Positions 1-8,840 of a DNA stretch of 64,000 nt are shown here, in pieces (the first letter of the stretch is position 1; each line of letters begins with the position of its first letter). The DNA comes from Methylophaga sp. UBA3192. GTDB lineage: Bacteria; Pseudomonadota; Gammaproteobacteria; Nitrosococcales; Methylophagaceae. The translations under genes and the position numbers were made by a program. Location of the stretch: assembly GCA_002363955.1 (NCBI GenBank), contig DEXE01000007.1:387859-451858 (forward strand), given 5' to 3'. The notes under the pieces were generated by a model that saw nothing but the letters and a program-made list of their open reading frames with translations, searched no databases and was not told the origin of the DNA.

Positions 1-173
1 TTGACAACGACACCTTTTTTCATGCCTCTGGCCGGGTGTGAACCAATACCGATAATTTCCAGCTTATTCTCGTTAGGCCCGGCATCCAGAATCGGGGCTG
101 CAACAATCGCAACCACCTTGGAAGTTCCGATATCCAATCCGACAATCAGTTCTCTTTCAATTCGTTTCGACAT
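1..173 (-). CDS. ftsA: Cell division protein FtsA (5' part only)
   Basis: Actin-like protein that anchors FtsZ polymers to the inner membrane and recruits later divisome proteins. Only the first 57 codons lie inside the window; the gene continues past the left edge. The N-terminus carries the actin-fold phosphate loop (IVGLDIGTSKV), followed by a GIGSHPARGMKKG stretch that matches the family. Its ATG shares one base with the ftsQ stop codon (TAATG), so it is translationally coupled to ftsQ at the end of the dcw operon. ftsZ would be expected next, outside the window. Confidence 0.95.
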   Translation of the reverse strand, partial: MSKRIERELIVGLDIGTSKVVAIVAAPILDAGPNENKLEIIGIGSHPARGMKKGVVV

Positions 174-958
174 TACACAATTCCATTAAAATCAGGTTGC
201 TTACCGTTTTTCCAGACAACTGCTAGCCCGTTGGTATAGCGCATATCTACAATTTCGATTAGTTCGCGATAGCTCGCCAGAGGCCCTTCGAATACCCGAA
301 TAAATCGAGCTAAACGTTGTTCGCTTGCCGCTCGACCCAGCTGTAGTTGCATATCATCAGTAAATTTCACTTGCCATGAGCGACGTTCATCCATGGTCAG
401 ACTTTTCACTCTTAAACCTAATTTATCCACCGACTGCTGGATCGTGACTAACTGTCGTGCCATCAATTCACTGTTACCTTCAGGACCAAATAATTGAATA
501 AGGCCTTCCGGCATTTTTCCACTATCGGGATAAAAAACTTGCCCACGCGTATTCACCAGACCGTTTTCATTCCAGCGGGCTATCGCCTGATGCTCACTCA
601 CCATCAGGTGCAATGTATCTGGCCAGACGCGTCTTACCTGTATCTGGGCTACCCATGGCAATGCCTCACCTGCCTGACGAATTCCCGCTACATTGACATC
701 GAGGAAACTGCCGGTAACGTAAGGGGTTACCGCTTCTATCAAAGCCTGTTTCTCGGTATTTATTAACTCACCTTCCACCGTCACATGCAGAATCGGCAAG
801 GTATCGGTATTGTTCAGATACACCGTGCTGACAATCAATGTCAGCAACACCAATACGGTGCTGATATTTCTCATTTTGATCTTCCAGCTCACGCGTTCAC
901 GTGGCTTAACCACACGCGTGCGTGTTGCTCCAGCAGTTGGGCGTTTTCTGATAGCCAT
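173..958 (-). CDS. ftsQ: Cell division protein FtsQ
   Basis: Bitopic divisome protein that bridges early and late division proteins through FtsB and FtsL. The 261-residue product has a basic cytoplasmic N-terminus, one membrane segment at about residues 30-48 (STVLVLLTLIVSTVYL), a POTRA domain from about residue 55, and the FtsQ/DivIB beta domain to about residue 250. The start overlaps the ddl stop (ATGA) and the stop touches ftsA. Identity is secure from length, topology and the ddl-ftsQ-ftsA order. Confidence 0.95.
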   Translation of the reverse strand: MAIRKRPTAGATRTRVVKPRERVSWKIKMRNISTVLVLLTLIVSTVYLNNTDTLPILHVTVEGELINTEKQALIEAVTPYVTGSFLDVNVAGIRQAGEALPWVAQIQVRRVWPDTLHLMVSEHQAIARWNENGLVNTRGQVFYPDSGKMPEGLIQLFGPEGNSELMARQLVTIQQSVDKLGLRVKSLTMDERRSWQVKFTDDMQLQLGRAASEQRLARFIRVFEGPLASYRELIEIVDMRYTNGLAVVWKNGKQPDFNGIV

Positions 959-1896
959 CAGCGTTTTAGCTCCAATGTGCCTTGCAGGATCTGTGTAACC
1001 AGATTTTCGAAACTGATTCCCGCCTGACGTGCAGCCATCGGCACCAGACTATGATCTGTCATACCGGGCACACTATTGGCTTCCAGTAAATAAAAGTCGC
1101 CGTGCTGATCAGCCATTACATCGATGCGGCCCCAGCCCGACATATTGAGGGCATTAAATGCTTTCACTGCCAGCTGCTGACAACGCTTTTCATCTGCTTC
1201 TGTCAGACCGCATGGGCATAAATATTCTGTTGAATCTGCCAGGTATTTGGCTTCAAAATCGTAAAACTCTCTCGGCGTTTTTAACCGAATAACCGGTAAT
1301 GCCTCATCGTTTAAAATACTGATGGTGTATTCAGCGCCATGAACCCATTGTTCTGCAATCACTTCATCGTCATAGTCAAAAGCTAAGTCAATCGCCTGTT
1401 GCAGAGCTTCGGCAGAATTCACTTTGCTCATGCCAATGCTTGACCCCTCATTCACTGGCTTGATCACAATGGGCAGTCCCAATTCTTCAACAAGTTGTTG
1501 CGTATTGGATTGGCGATTTAACTGCATATATTTGGGTGTTGGTAATCCCTGGCCCTGCCAGACTTGTTTGCTAAGTCGTTTATTCATCGACAGCACTGCA
1601 CCAGTAATACCACTGCCGGTATAGGGGATCTGCAGAGATTGCAAAACACCCTGGATTTCACCATCTTCACCACCGCGGCCGTGCAAAATGATAAATGCCC
1701 GATCAATACCTTCCTGACGTAAACGCTCACTAACTGATTTATCTACGTCAATTTCGACAGCATCAATTCCGATTGACTGCATCGCAGCAATGACAGCACG
1801 ACCACTTTTCAATGAAATCTCACGTTCAGCAGAGCGACCGCCCAATAACACGGCAACCCGACCAAAGTTTTGCGGATTGAAAGTTACGTCGCTCAT
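958..1896 (-). CDS. ddl: D-alanine--D-alanine ligase
   Basis: Cytoplasmic ATP-grasp enzyme that joins two D-alanines for the tail of the peptidoglycan pentapeptide; in this position it is the DdlB type. The 312-residue product shows the N-terminal VAVLLGGRSAEREISL motif, the ATP-grasp loop (IKPVNEGSSIGMSKV, about residues 150-164) and the C-terminal metal-binding motif LLEANSVPGMTDHSLVP. It overlaps murB by four bases and ftsQ by one. Its D-Ala substrate comes from Alr, also encoded in this window at about 22 kb. Confidence 0.97.
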   Translation of the reverse strand: MSDVTFNPQNFGRVAVLLGGRSAEREISLKSGRAVIAAMQSIGIDAVEIDVDKSVSERLRQEGIDRAFIILHGRGGEDGEIQGVLQSLQIPYTGSGITGAVLSMNKRLSKQVWQGQGLPTPKYMQLNRQSNTQQLVEELGLPIVIKPVNEGSSIGMSKVNSAEALQQAIDLAFDYDDEVIAEQWVHGAEYTISILNDEALPVIRLKTPREFYDFEAKYLADSTEYLCPCGLTEADEKRCQQLAVKAFNALNMSGWGRIDVMADQHGDFYLLEANSVPGMTDHSLVPMAARQAGISFENLVTQILQGTLELKR

Positions 1897-2783
1897 GCAT
1901 GTTCTCCGATAATGTGAACTTCGGGCACCAGGTTTACCTTTGTTTCTGCTTCCACACGTTGTCTTACCAGGTTAATCAGGGCTTCAATATCGGCTGCGCT
2001 CGCTGAGCCATCATTAACGATAAAGTTGGCATGTTTAGATGACACACTGGCCCCCCCTACTCGCACCCCTTTCAAACCACAGTGCTCAATTAACCTTCCG
2101 GCAAAATCACCTTGCGGATTTCGAAACACTGAGCCTGCACAAGGCTGGTTAGTCGGTTGGCTGTCATTGCGCTTTTTCAATAATTGTCTGATCAGCGCTG
2201 TTTCGCTTACAGTATCCCCACGCTGCAAGTCCAGTGTGGCTGATACAAACCATTCTTTTTCCGGGAGCTCGACATGTCGATAGCTCACTTTAAAGTCACT
2301 TGCCGGACGTTTTTTGAGCTCACCCTGACGGGTTACCGTAGTAGCCTCTGTTACCAGCTGCCAGGTTTCGGAGCCATGTGCACCGGCATTCATTGCCAAT
2401 GCACCGCCAAATGTTCCCGGTATACCGGCTAAAAATGCTGCTCCACTTAATCCATGCTTTGCGGATTGTCTGGCAACTTTACTGCAGTAAACGCCTACTT
2501 CGGCAGTGACAGTCTGTCCATCAAACTCCAGGGCCTGCATGGTACCAGCCGTGCTAATCACCGTTCCGGCAAAGCCACCATCCCGTATTAATAAATTGCT
2601 ACCCAGCCCCAACCAGAGCAAGGGTTCATTGGCTGGCAGCTGGCGCAAAAAAGTGGCCAGATCATGTTTATCTTTAGGTTGATAAAACCGCTGAGCAATG
2701 CCTCCCACACGCCAGGAGGTGTGTTGTGATAAAGGCTCATTTGTTTTTAACTCACCTTGTAATGCCGTAAACATGGAGACCAT
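1893..2783 (-). CDS. murB: UDP-N-acetylenolpyruvoylglucosamine reductase MurB
   Basis: FAD enzyme that reduces UDP-GlcNAc-enolpyruvate to UDP-MurNAc with NADPH. The 296-residue product has the FAD-binding stretch WLGLGSNLLIRDGGFAG (about residues 56-72), the MNAGAHGSETW loop and the active-site serine region CAGSVFRNP. The length fits the compact type IIb-like MurB of Gram-positives and some proteobacteria rather than the about 340-residue E. coli form. The start ATG overlaps the murC stop; Met4 is an alternative start, but the overlap pattern of the cluster favours the first. Confidence 0.95.
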   Translation of the reverse strand: MVSMFTALQGELKTNEPLSQHTSWRVGGIAQRFYQPKDKHDLATFLRQLPANEPLLWLGLGSNLLIRDGGFAGTVISTAGTMQALEFDGQTVTAEVGVYCSKVARQSAKHGLSGAAFLAGIPGTFGGALAMNAGAHGSETWQLVTEATTVTRQGELKKRPASDFKVSYRHVELPEKEWFVSATLDLQRGDTVSETALIRQLLKKRNDSQPTNQPCAGSVFRNPQGDFAGRLIEHCGLKGVRVGGASVSSKHANFIVNDGSASAADIEALINLVRQRVEAETKVNLVPEVHIIGEHA

Positions 2784-4207
2784 CAGTTCAGCCCCTCAAG
2801 TTTATTATCCAATTCTTTAGCTATTGCACCGATATCGCCTGCACCAAGTGTCAGCAGCAAATCATGTTCCTGGAGCAAACCGGGAAGCACTGAAAACAAG
2901 GCTTGTTTATCCTCAGCAAATACCGGCTCAACCTGACCACGCAGACGGATGGCACGGCATAAACTCCGAGCATCTGCACCGGCAATTTTATTTTCGCCTG
3001 CCGGGTAGACCTCCAACACAATCAAAACGTCAACTGTTGAAAGCACGCGAGCAAAATCTTCAAATAAATCTCGGGTACGGGTATAACGATGTGGCTGAAA
3101 GATCACCACTAAACGCCTATCAGGCCAACCGCCACGACTGGCGGCAATTGTGGCAGCAATTTCTGTCGGATGATGACCATAGTCATCAACCAACAGCACC
3201 TGTCCCTGAGGCATTTGTTTTTCACCAAGCAGGTTAAACCGCCGACCAACACCATCAAACTTCAATAACCCACGTTGACAAGCAGCAATGTCCACACCCA
3301 GGTTACGAGCGACTGATAAGGCAGCAGTGGCATTCAGCGCGTTGTGTAAGCCAGGCATATTTAATCGAATCTGATATTGCTCACCACTTCGGGCTTCGTT
3401 AACCGTAAACTCACTCTGTCCCTGATATTGCTTGAGATTACTGACTCGGAAATCGGCACGAGCATCTTGTCCGTAGGTGGTTACAGGACGGGTAACTTCC
3501 GGCAGAATGCTCTCAACTACTGCATCGTCGATACATAACACGGCCAGCCCATAGAAAGGCAAGTGATGTAAAAACTCGACAAACGTTGCTTTGAGTTTCT
3601 CAAAATCGCCTTCGTAGGTTTCCATATGATCGTTATCGATATTCGTCACGATGGCGATCATCGGTTGCAGATATAAAAATGACGCATCACTTTCATCCGC
3701 TTCTGCAACAAGATATCGACCTGTGCCTAACCGTGCATTGGAACCCGCACTGTTTAAACGGCCACCGATAACAAATGTCGGATCCAGCTCACCTTCACTT
3801 AGCAGTGCGGCTGTTAAACTTGTTGTGGTGGTTTTGCCATGTGTGCCCGCCACAGCAATGCCATAACTGAAACGCATTAACTCAGCCAGCATTTCTGCTC
3901 TTGGCACGACTGGAATCCGTTGTTCGCGAGCAGCGATGACTTCTACATTGTCAGTACTCACTGCTGTTGTAACAACCACAACATCAGCACCCTTCAGATA
4001 TTCAGCATCATGGCCAATCATGATGTTGGCACCCAGTTGACGCAGATGCTGGATTAAACTGTTTTCATGCAAATCGGATCCGCTGACCTGATATCCCAGA
4101 TTCAACAATACTTCGGCAATGCCACCCATACCGACGCCACCAATACCAATAAAATGGATGTGTTTGACCCGACTTTGCATTGCTGAGGTTAATTTAGCCA
4201 TGGGCAT
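2783..4207 (-). CDS. murC: UDP-N-acetylmuramate--L-alanine ligase
   Basis: ATP-dependent ligase that adds L-alanine to UDP-MurNAc, the first amino acid of the stem peptide. The 474-residue product has the N-terminal Rossmann motif HFIGIGGVGMGGIAEVL, the Mur ligase P-loop AGTHGKTTTT at about residue 120, and the C-terminal DDYGHHPTEI and FQPHRYTRT motifs specific to MurC. Two in-frame ATGs, at 4207 and 4201, both overlap the end of murG, so the exact start is uncertain by two residues. Confidence 0.96.
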   Translation of the reverse strand: MPMAKLTSAMQSRVKHIHFIGIGGVGMGGIAEVLLNLGYQVSGSDLHENSLIQHLRQLGANIMIGHDAEYLKGADVVVVTTAVSTDNVEVIAAREQRIPVVPRAEMLAELMRFSYGIAVAGTHGKTTTTSLTAALLSEGELDPTFVIGGRLNSAGSNARLGTGRYLVAEADESDASFLYLQPMIAIVTNIDNDHMETYEGDFEKLKATFVEFLHHLPFYGLAVLCIDDAVVESILPEVTRPVTTYGQDARADFRVSNLKQYQGQSEFTVNEARSGEQYQIRLNMPGLHNALNATAALSVARNLGVDIAACQRGLLKFDGVGRRFNLLGEKQMPQGQVLLVDDYGHHPTEIAATIAASRGGWPDRRLVVIFQPHRYTRTRDLFEDFARVLSTVDVLIVLEVYPAGENKIAGADARSLCRAIRLRGQVEPVFAEDKQALFSVLPGLLQEHDLLLTLGAGDIGAIAKELDNKLEGLN

Positions 4208-5273
4208 ACTCCAGACAGATATCGGCTATCTGCATTGCTGTACCTGGTTTTGCCAGCTTTCTTGCCTGTATTGCCATATTTTCTAATTGTTTTCGGTCAT
4301 CCAGTAACGATAAAAGCGATGCAGCAAGGTCTTCAGGATTGAGATCCGAATCGTTTATAAGTAGTGCGGCACCAGCATCTTTTAATGCCTGGGCATTATG
4401 TGTCTGATGATCATCCACAGCGTATGGATAAGGAACCAATATGGCCGCTACCCCTGCCGCCGCAACTTCTGCTACCGTTAATGCTCCGGCACGACATATC
4501 ACCAGATCGGCTTCACCATAGGCTTTTGCCATATCATCAATAAATTTAGTCACCGTTCCATCAACACCGGCTTGTTCATATGCCTGTTGGCAATCAGTAA
4601 AATGGCTGTCGCCACATTGATGAGTAACTTCAATCACATGTTTTGTTTTGAGCATTGCCAGCGCCCGAGGTACAACCTGATTTAAACTTTTTGCTCCCAG
4701 GCTACCACCTAAAACCAGCACTTTAGTTGATTGCTTGGTTCGTGCAGCGTAACGAACCTGCGGTTCGGCTAACTGTTCTATTTGTTTTCGTACGGGATTG
4801 CCTACCCATCTGGTTTTAACTGTCTGGGTAAAACTGTTTTCAAAGCCCTGCAGGACTTGCCTTGCAATCTTGGCCAGTAAACGGTTTGTCAAGCCGGCGA
4901 TAGCATTCTGTTCATGAATTATCAAAGGTTTACCCGACAGCCATGCTGCCAATCCACCGGGGCCAGAAGCAAACCCACCTAAGCCAATCACGACATCGGG
5001 TTGAAAGCGCTTAATCACTTTTCCGGATTCCAGTACAGCTCGCAATATTCTGAATGGAGCCACTAACCAGCCAAATAATCCGTTGCCACGTAAGCCTTTA
5101 ATAGGAATCAAATTCAACTTAAATGCTGCCGCAGGTACCAGACGAGATTCGATACCGCGCTCAGTACCAATCCATTCAATGTCCACTGAACGGGTTCGCA
5201 ATTCTTCAGCCACGGCCAAAGCTGGGAACACATGTCCACCGGTGCCACCTGCCATAATCAATACACGCGTCAT
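4194..5273 (-). CDS. murG: Lipid II synthase MurG (GlcNAc transferase)
   Basis: Peripheral membrane GT28 glycosyltransferase that transfers GlcNAc from UDP-GlcNAc to lipid I, making lipid II. The 359-residue product has the glycine-rich MAGGTGGHVFPALAVA loop at the N-terminus, the second G loop GGSLGAKSLN (about residues 190-199), and the donor-binding CRAGALTVAEVAAAGVAAILVP region trimmed here to its core RAGALTVAE. It overlaps ftsW by four bases and murC by 14 or 8, depending on the murC start. Confidence 0.97.
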   Translation of the reverse strand: MTRVLIMAGGTGGHVFPALAVAEELRTRSVDIEWIGTERGIESRLVPAAAFKLNLIPIKGLRGNGLFGWLVAPFRILRAVLESGKVIKRFQPDVVIGLGGFASGPGGLAAWLSGKPLIIHEQNAIAGLTNRLLAKIARQVLQGFENSFTQTVKTRWVGNPVRKQIEQLAEPQVRYAARTKQSTKVLVLGGSLGAKSLNQVVPRALAMLKTKHVIEVTHQCGDSHFTDCQQAYEQAGVDGTVTKFIDDMAKAYGEADLVICRAGALTVAEVAAAGVAAILVPYPYAVDDHQTHNAQALKDAGAALLINDSDLNPEDLAASLLSLLDDRKQLENMAIQARKLAKPGTAMQIADICLEYAHG

Positions 5274-6409
5274 CGTTTGACCCTCGCTGACGCTTTTTCC
5301 GGCTGGCGTGTTTCCAAATCAACGCGTAGCAGCAAGCCAATTGCCACACAAACAATGACAAGACTACTACCGCCATAACTCATTAATGGCAGGGTTAATC
5401 CTTTGGTGGGTAACACCCCCATATTGACGCCAATATTCACGCAGGCCTGCAGACCCAACCATACCGAAATGCCATAAGCAATTTGGGCACCAAATAATTG
5501 TCCGGCTTCTTCAGCAGCGCGACCAATGGCCAATGCACGCCAAATCATTACCAAAAACAAGCCAATCACAGTGACTGCGCCAATCAACCCCAGTTCTTCT
5601 GCCAAAATTGAAAAAAGAAAGTCAGTATGTGCTTCAGGCAGATAAAACAGCTTTTGCATGCTGCTACCGAGCCCGACACCCAACCAGTCACCACGCCCAA
5701 AGGCAATAAGCGCTTGTGTTAACTGAAATCCACTGCCAAACGGGTCGGCCCATGGATCCATAAAACTTTGCAGTCGTTGTAAACGATAAGGTGCGATCCA
5801 CACCATCATCGCAAACAGTCCAGCCAGAATACCGATTAAACCGATAAACACATCGAGCCTTGCCCCGCCAAGGAACATCATCACCAGAACGGTAGATAAA
5901 ATCACCACAATGGACCCCATGTCAGGCTGCATCAGTAACAATACTGCTGCCACACTTAAAAGCAGTAATGGCGAAAGGACCTTTAATAATGACGTATTTA
6001 ACTGGCCATGATGACGCTGCAGATAATCTGCCACATAAATAATGGCAAACAACTTGATTAACTCAGCCACCTGAAGATTCACCGGCCCCAAAGGTAACCA
6101 GCGTGAGCTACCGTTCACTTCACGACCAACCCCCGGTATAAGCACCAGGACCAACAGTCCCACACCTACCATCAACAACATTGGCGCCATTTGTTGCCAA
6201 TGAGATAAACGGATAGAAATAACACACCATGCAAAGAATAATCCCAGCATCGCAAAAGCGGCCTGACGGATAAAGAAATATAAGGGTTGGCCGGTTTTAT
6301 TCTCAGCAATAGTAATTGATGCTGAACAGACCATAATAAGGCCAATAAGCAGCAAAGCTAATGTTGCCATTATTAGCTTGGAATCAAAGTGGGCACTTAC
6401 ACGACTCAT
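5270..6409 (-). CDS. ftsW: Septal peptidoglycan polymerase FtsW
   Basis: SEDS-family glycosyltransferase that polymerises lipid II at the septum together with FtsI. The 379-residue product is strongly hydrophobic with about ten membrane segments. The SEDS signature region between the later segments is present (LPEAHTDFLFSILAEELGLIG, core PEAHTDFLFSILAEELG), as is the C-terminal LPLMSYGGSS motif. It is flanked by murD and murG with four-base overlaps, the usual dcw position. Confidence 0.96.
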   Translation of the reverse strand: MSRVSAHFDSKLIMATLALLLIGLIMVCSASITIAENKTGQPLYFFIRQAAFAMLGLFFAWCVISIRLSHWQQMAPMLLMVGVGLLVLVLIPGVGREVNGSSRWLPLGPVNLQVAELIKLFAIIYVADYLQRHHGQLNTSLLKVLSPLLLLSVAAVLLLMQPDMGSIVVILSTVLVMMFLGGARLDVFIGLIGILAGLFAMMVWIAPYRLQRLQSFMDPWADPFGSGFQLTQALIAFGRGDWLGVGLGSSMQKLFYLPEAHTDFLFSILAEELGLIGAVTVIGLFLVMIWRALAIGRAAEEAGQLFGAQIAYGISVWLGLQACVNIGVNMGVLPTKGLTLPLMSYGGSSLVIVCVAIGLLLRVDLETRQPEKASARVKR

Positions 6410-7761
6410 GCCGCCAACTCCCTTACAGCCTGTTCAAATCGTTCACCGCGATCCACATAATTGGCAAACTGATCAAAGCTGGCACAAGCTGGAGATAACA
6501 ATACTTGCTGGCCTGACTCTGCTGAACTGTTTGCCAGCTGTACAGCCGCTTTCATATCTGCAGCAAAATGTACCTGCACCGATTTCGGCACATTCCTGGC
6601 AATTTCTTCAGCAGACTGGCCAATTAAGATAATCGTACTGACATACTCGTTTAAGGTTGATGCCAATGGGGCAAAATTCTGACCTTTCCCTACACCACCT
6701 GCAATCAAGACGATCTTGCCATTGTCAGCCAGGCCTTCAATTGCTGCGATACTGGCACCTACATTGGTCGCTTTTGAATCATTGAACCAGCGCACACCAT
6801 GTAATTCACGTACAAACCGACACCGGTGCGGTAAACCTTTAAATTCTCTTAATGCTTTGAGCATGGCATCCATGGGCAAGCCCATGACGGAGCCTAATGC
6901 CAACGCTGCCAAGGCATTAGCAATATTATGTCTGCCAGCAATTTTCATTTCACTGACCAGCATTAATGGCGCATCCCCTTCGGCTAGCCACAAATGGCCG
7001 CGCTGAGTAAGTACGCCAAATTCATAACCCTGTGATTCATGCAAACTGAAGCCAAGCTGATTACGCCCAGGAATTGCCATCGATGAAACGATAGGATCGT
7101 CGCGGTTGATAACCATGACACCATTTCCCTGATAAACCTTTTGTTTCGCCCGCTGGTAATCTTCAATTGAATCATAACGATCCAGATGATCGGCACTGAC
7201 ATTCAGAATCACCGATGCAAAAGCGTTCAGTGACTTTACGGTTTCCATTTGGAAACTGGATAATTCGAGTACATAAAAATCGGGGGCAGGATCAGTAAGC
7301 AGATCCAACGCCGGGATACCCAGGTTACCGCCAATAGCCACGTTTTTACCGGCCATTTTTGCCATCAATCCGACTAAGGTTGTGACGGTACTCTTACCAT
7401 TTGAACCGGTAATCGCGATAATCGGCGCATTTGCATGCCGGGCGAACAACTCAATATCACCAACGATTTCAATACCTGCTTCATATGCCTGGCGAATTTG
7501 CGGTAATCGTGGGTCGACCCCTGGACTCAATACAATACTATCTGCACGCATCAGCCAATCGGCAGGAATACCTCCCGTTTTCACAACTACTTCCGGGAAG
7601 TCTTTTTGCAACGCGTTCAGGCAGGATGGCTTTTCACTGCTATCAATTACCGCCACCGCATTGCCCTGCTGCAATAAAAATCGAGCGCACGACAAACCAG
7701 TCTGGCCTAATCCAATGATCAGGCTGTAATGTGAGCTATGCTGTTGTAATTCTGCTGTCAT
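6406..7761 (-). CDS. murD: UDP-N-acetylmuramoylalanine--D-glutamate ligase
   Basis: Adds D-glutamate to UDP-MurNAc-L-Ala. The 451-residue product has the N-terminal nucleotide-sugar domain (IIGLGQTGLSCARFLL), the Mur ligase P-loop ITGSNGKSTVTT at about residue 115, the central WFNDSKATN motif and the C-terminal LSPACASFDQF motif, all typical of MurD. Gene order mraY-murD-ftsW with four-base overlaps agrees. Confidence 0.97.
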   Translation of the reverse strand: MTAELQQHSSHYSLIIGLGQTGLSCARFLLQQGNAVAVIDSSEKPSCLNALQKDFPEVVVKTGGIPADWLMRADSIVLSPGVDPRLPQIRQAYEAGIEIVGDIELFARHANAPIIAITGSNGKSTVTTLVGLMAKMAGKNVAIGGNLGIPALDLLTDPAPDFYVLELSSFQMETVKSLNAFASVILNVSADHLDRYDSIEDYQRAKQKVYQGNGVMVINRDDPIVSSMAIPGRNQLGFSLHESQGYEFGVLTQRGHLWLAEGDAPLMLVSEMKIAGRHNIANALAALALGSVMGLPMDAMLKALREFKGLPHRCRFVRELHGVRWFNDSKATNVGASIAAIEGLADNGKIVLIAGGVGKGQNFAPLASTLNEYVSTIILIGQSAEEIARNVPKSVQVHFAADMKAAVQLANSSAESGQQVLLSPACASFDQFANYVDRGERFEQAVRELAA

Positions 7762-8840
7762 CGTATTTTCAACGTCGCTAAACCGACCAATACCAAAAAC
7801 ACGGTAATGATCCAGAATCGAACAATAATGCGAGGTTCAGGCCAGCCCTTTAATTCATAATGATGATGAATCGGTGCCATTAAAAACACCCGCTTACCAC
7901 GTAATTTATAGGATGCCACCTGAATCATTACTGATAGCGTTTCAATAACAAATACGCCGCCCATAATCAGCAACACCAATTCCTGACGTACTAACACCGC
8001 TACGGTTCCAAGCGCCGCCCCTAGTGCCAACGCCCCGACATCCCCCATAAATACTTGTGCCGGATAAGTGTTGAACCAGAGAAATCCTAATCCCGCTCCA
8101 ACCATGGCCGCACAGAACACGGTTAATTCACCTGCTCCCGGTATATGCGGGATTTGTAAATAACGGGCAAACTCAAAGTGACCGGCAACATAACTGAATA
8201 AGCCTAATGCGGCGGCAACCATGACCGTTGGCATAATAGCCAAACCATCTAACCCATCTGTCAGATTCACAGCATTACTGCTGCCAACAATAACCAGATA
8301 GACCACCAGCAAATACCAGGCGCCTAAAGGAATAACGATTTCTTTAAAAAATGGCACGATAAGCTGTGTTTCAGCAGGTGTTTGCACTGTCATATAAAGA
8401 AATATGGCTGCGCCTAACCCGACCACGGATTGCCAGAAATATTTATATCGGCTTAACAATCCTTTCGGATCCTGACGAACCAGTTTGATATAGTCATCAA
8501 TAAACCCGATGAGCCCAAACAGCAGCGTCACCAGCAAAACGACCCAGACATAACGGTTAGCTAAATCGGCCCACAGCAATGTGCTGACAGCAATGGCTAC
8601 CAGAATCAATGAACCACCCATTGTTGGGGTGCCCGTTTTACTGAAGTGTGATTCAGGTCCATCATTTCTGACGACTTGACCGATCTGCCTGAAGCTCAAG
8701 TGACGAATCATTGTCGGTCCGACAATCAAGGCAATACCCAATGCGGTCATCACCCCGAGAATGGCGCGTAATGTCAGATATTGAAAGACATTAAAGCCGG
8801 TGTAATACTGGCTTAAATATTCACTCAGCATTAACAACAT
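7758..8840 (-). CDS. mraY: Phospho-N-acetylmuramoyl-pentapeptide transferase MraY
   Basis: Integral membrane enzyme that attaches phospho-MurNAc-pentapeptide to undecaprenyl phosphate, giving lipid I. The 360-residue product has ten predicted membrane segments, the GTPTMGG motif near residue 70, the catalytic aspartate motifs FIDDYIK and NLTDGLDGLA, and the histidine-rich APIHHHYELKGW loop close to the C-terminus. The start overlaps the murF stop by one base (TGATG). Confidence 0.97.
   Translation of the reverse strand: MLLMLSEYLSQYYTGFNVFQYLTLRAILGVMTALGIALIVGPTMIRHLSFRQIGQVVRNDGPESHFSKTGTPTMGGSLILVAIAVSTLLWADLANRYVWVVLLVTLLFGLIGFIDDYIKLVRQDPKGLLSRYKYFWQSVVGLGAAIFLYMTVQTPAETQLIVPFFKEIVIPLGAWYLLVVYLVIVGSSNAVNLTDGLDGLAIMPTVMVAAALGLFSYVAGHFEFARYLQIPHIPGAGELTVFCAAMVGAGLGFLWFNTYPAQVFMGDVGALALGAALGTVAVLVRQELVLLIMGGVFVIETLSVMIQVASYKLRGKRVFLMAPIHHHYELKGWPEPRIIVRFWIITVFLVLVGLATLKIR

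Noticed and set aside
1..189. Plus-strand frame at the left edge
   Set aside because: Antisense to the ftsA start and ftsQ end, which have clear family motifs and operon overlap.
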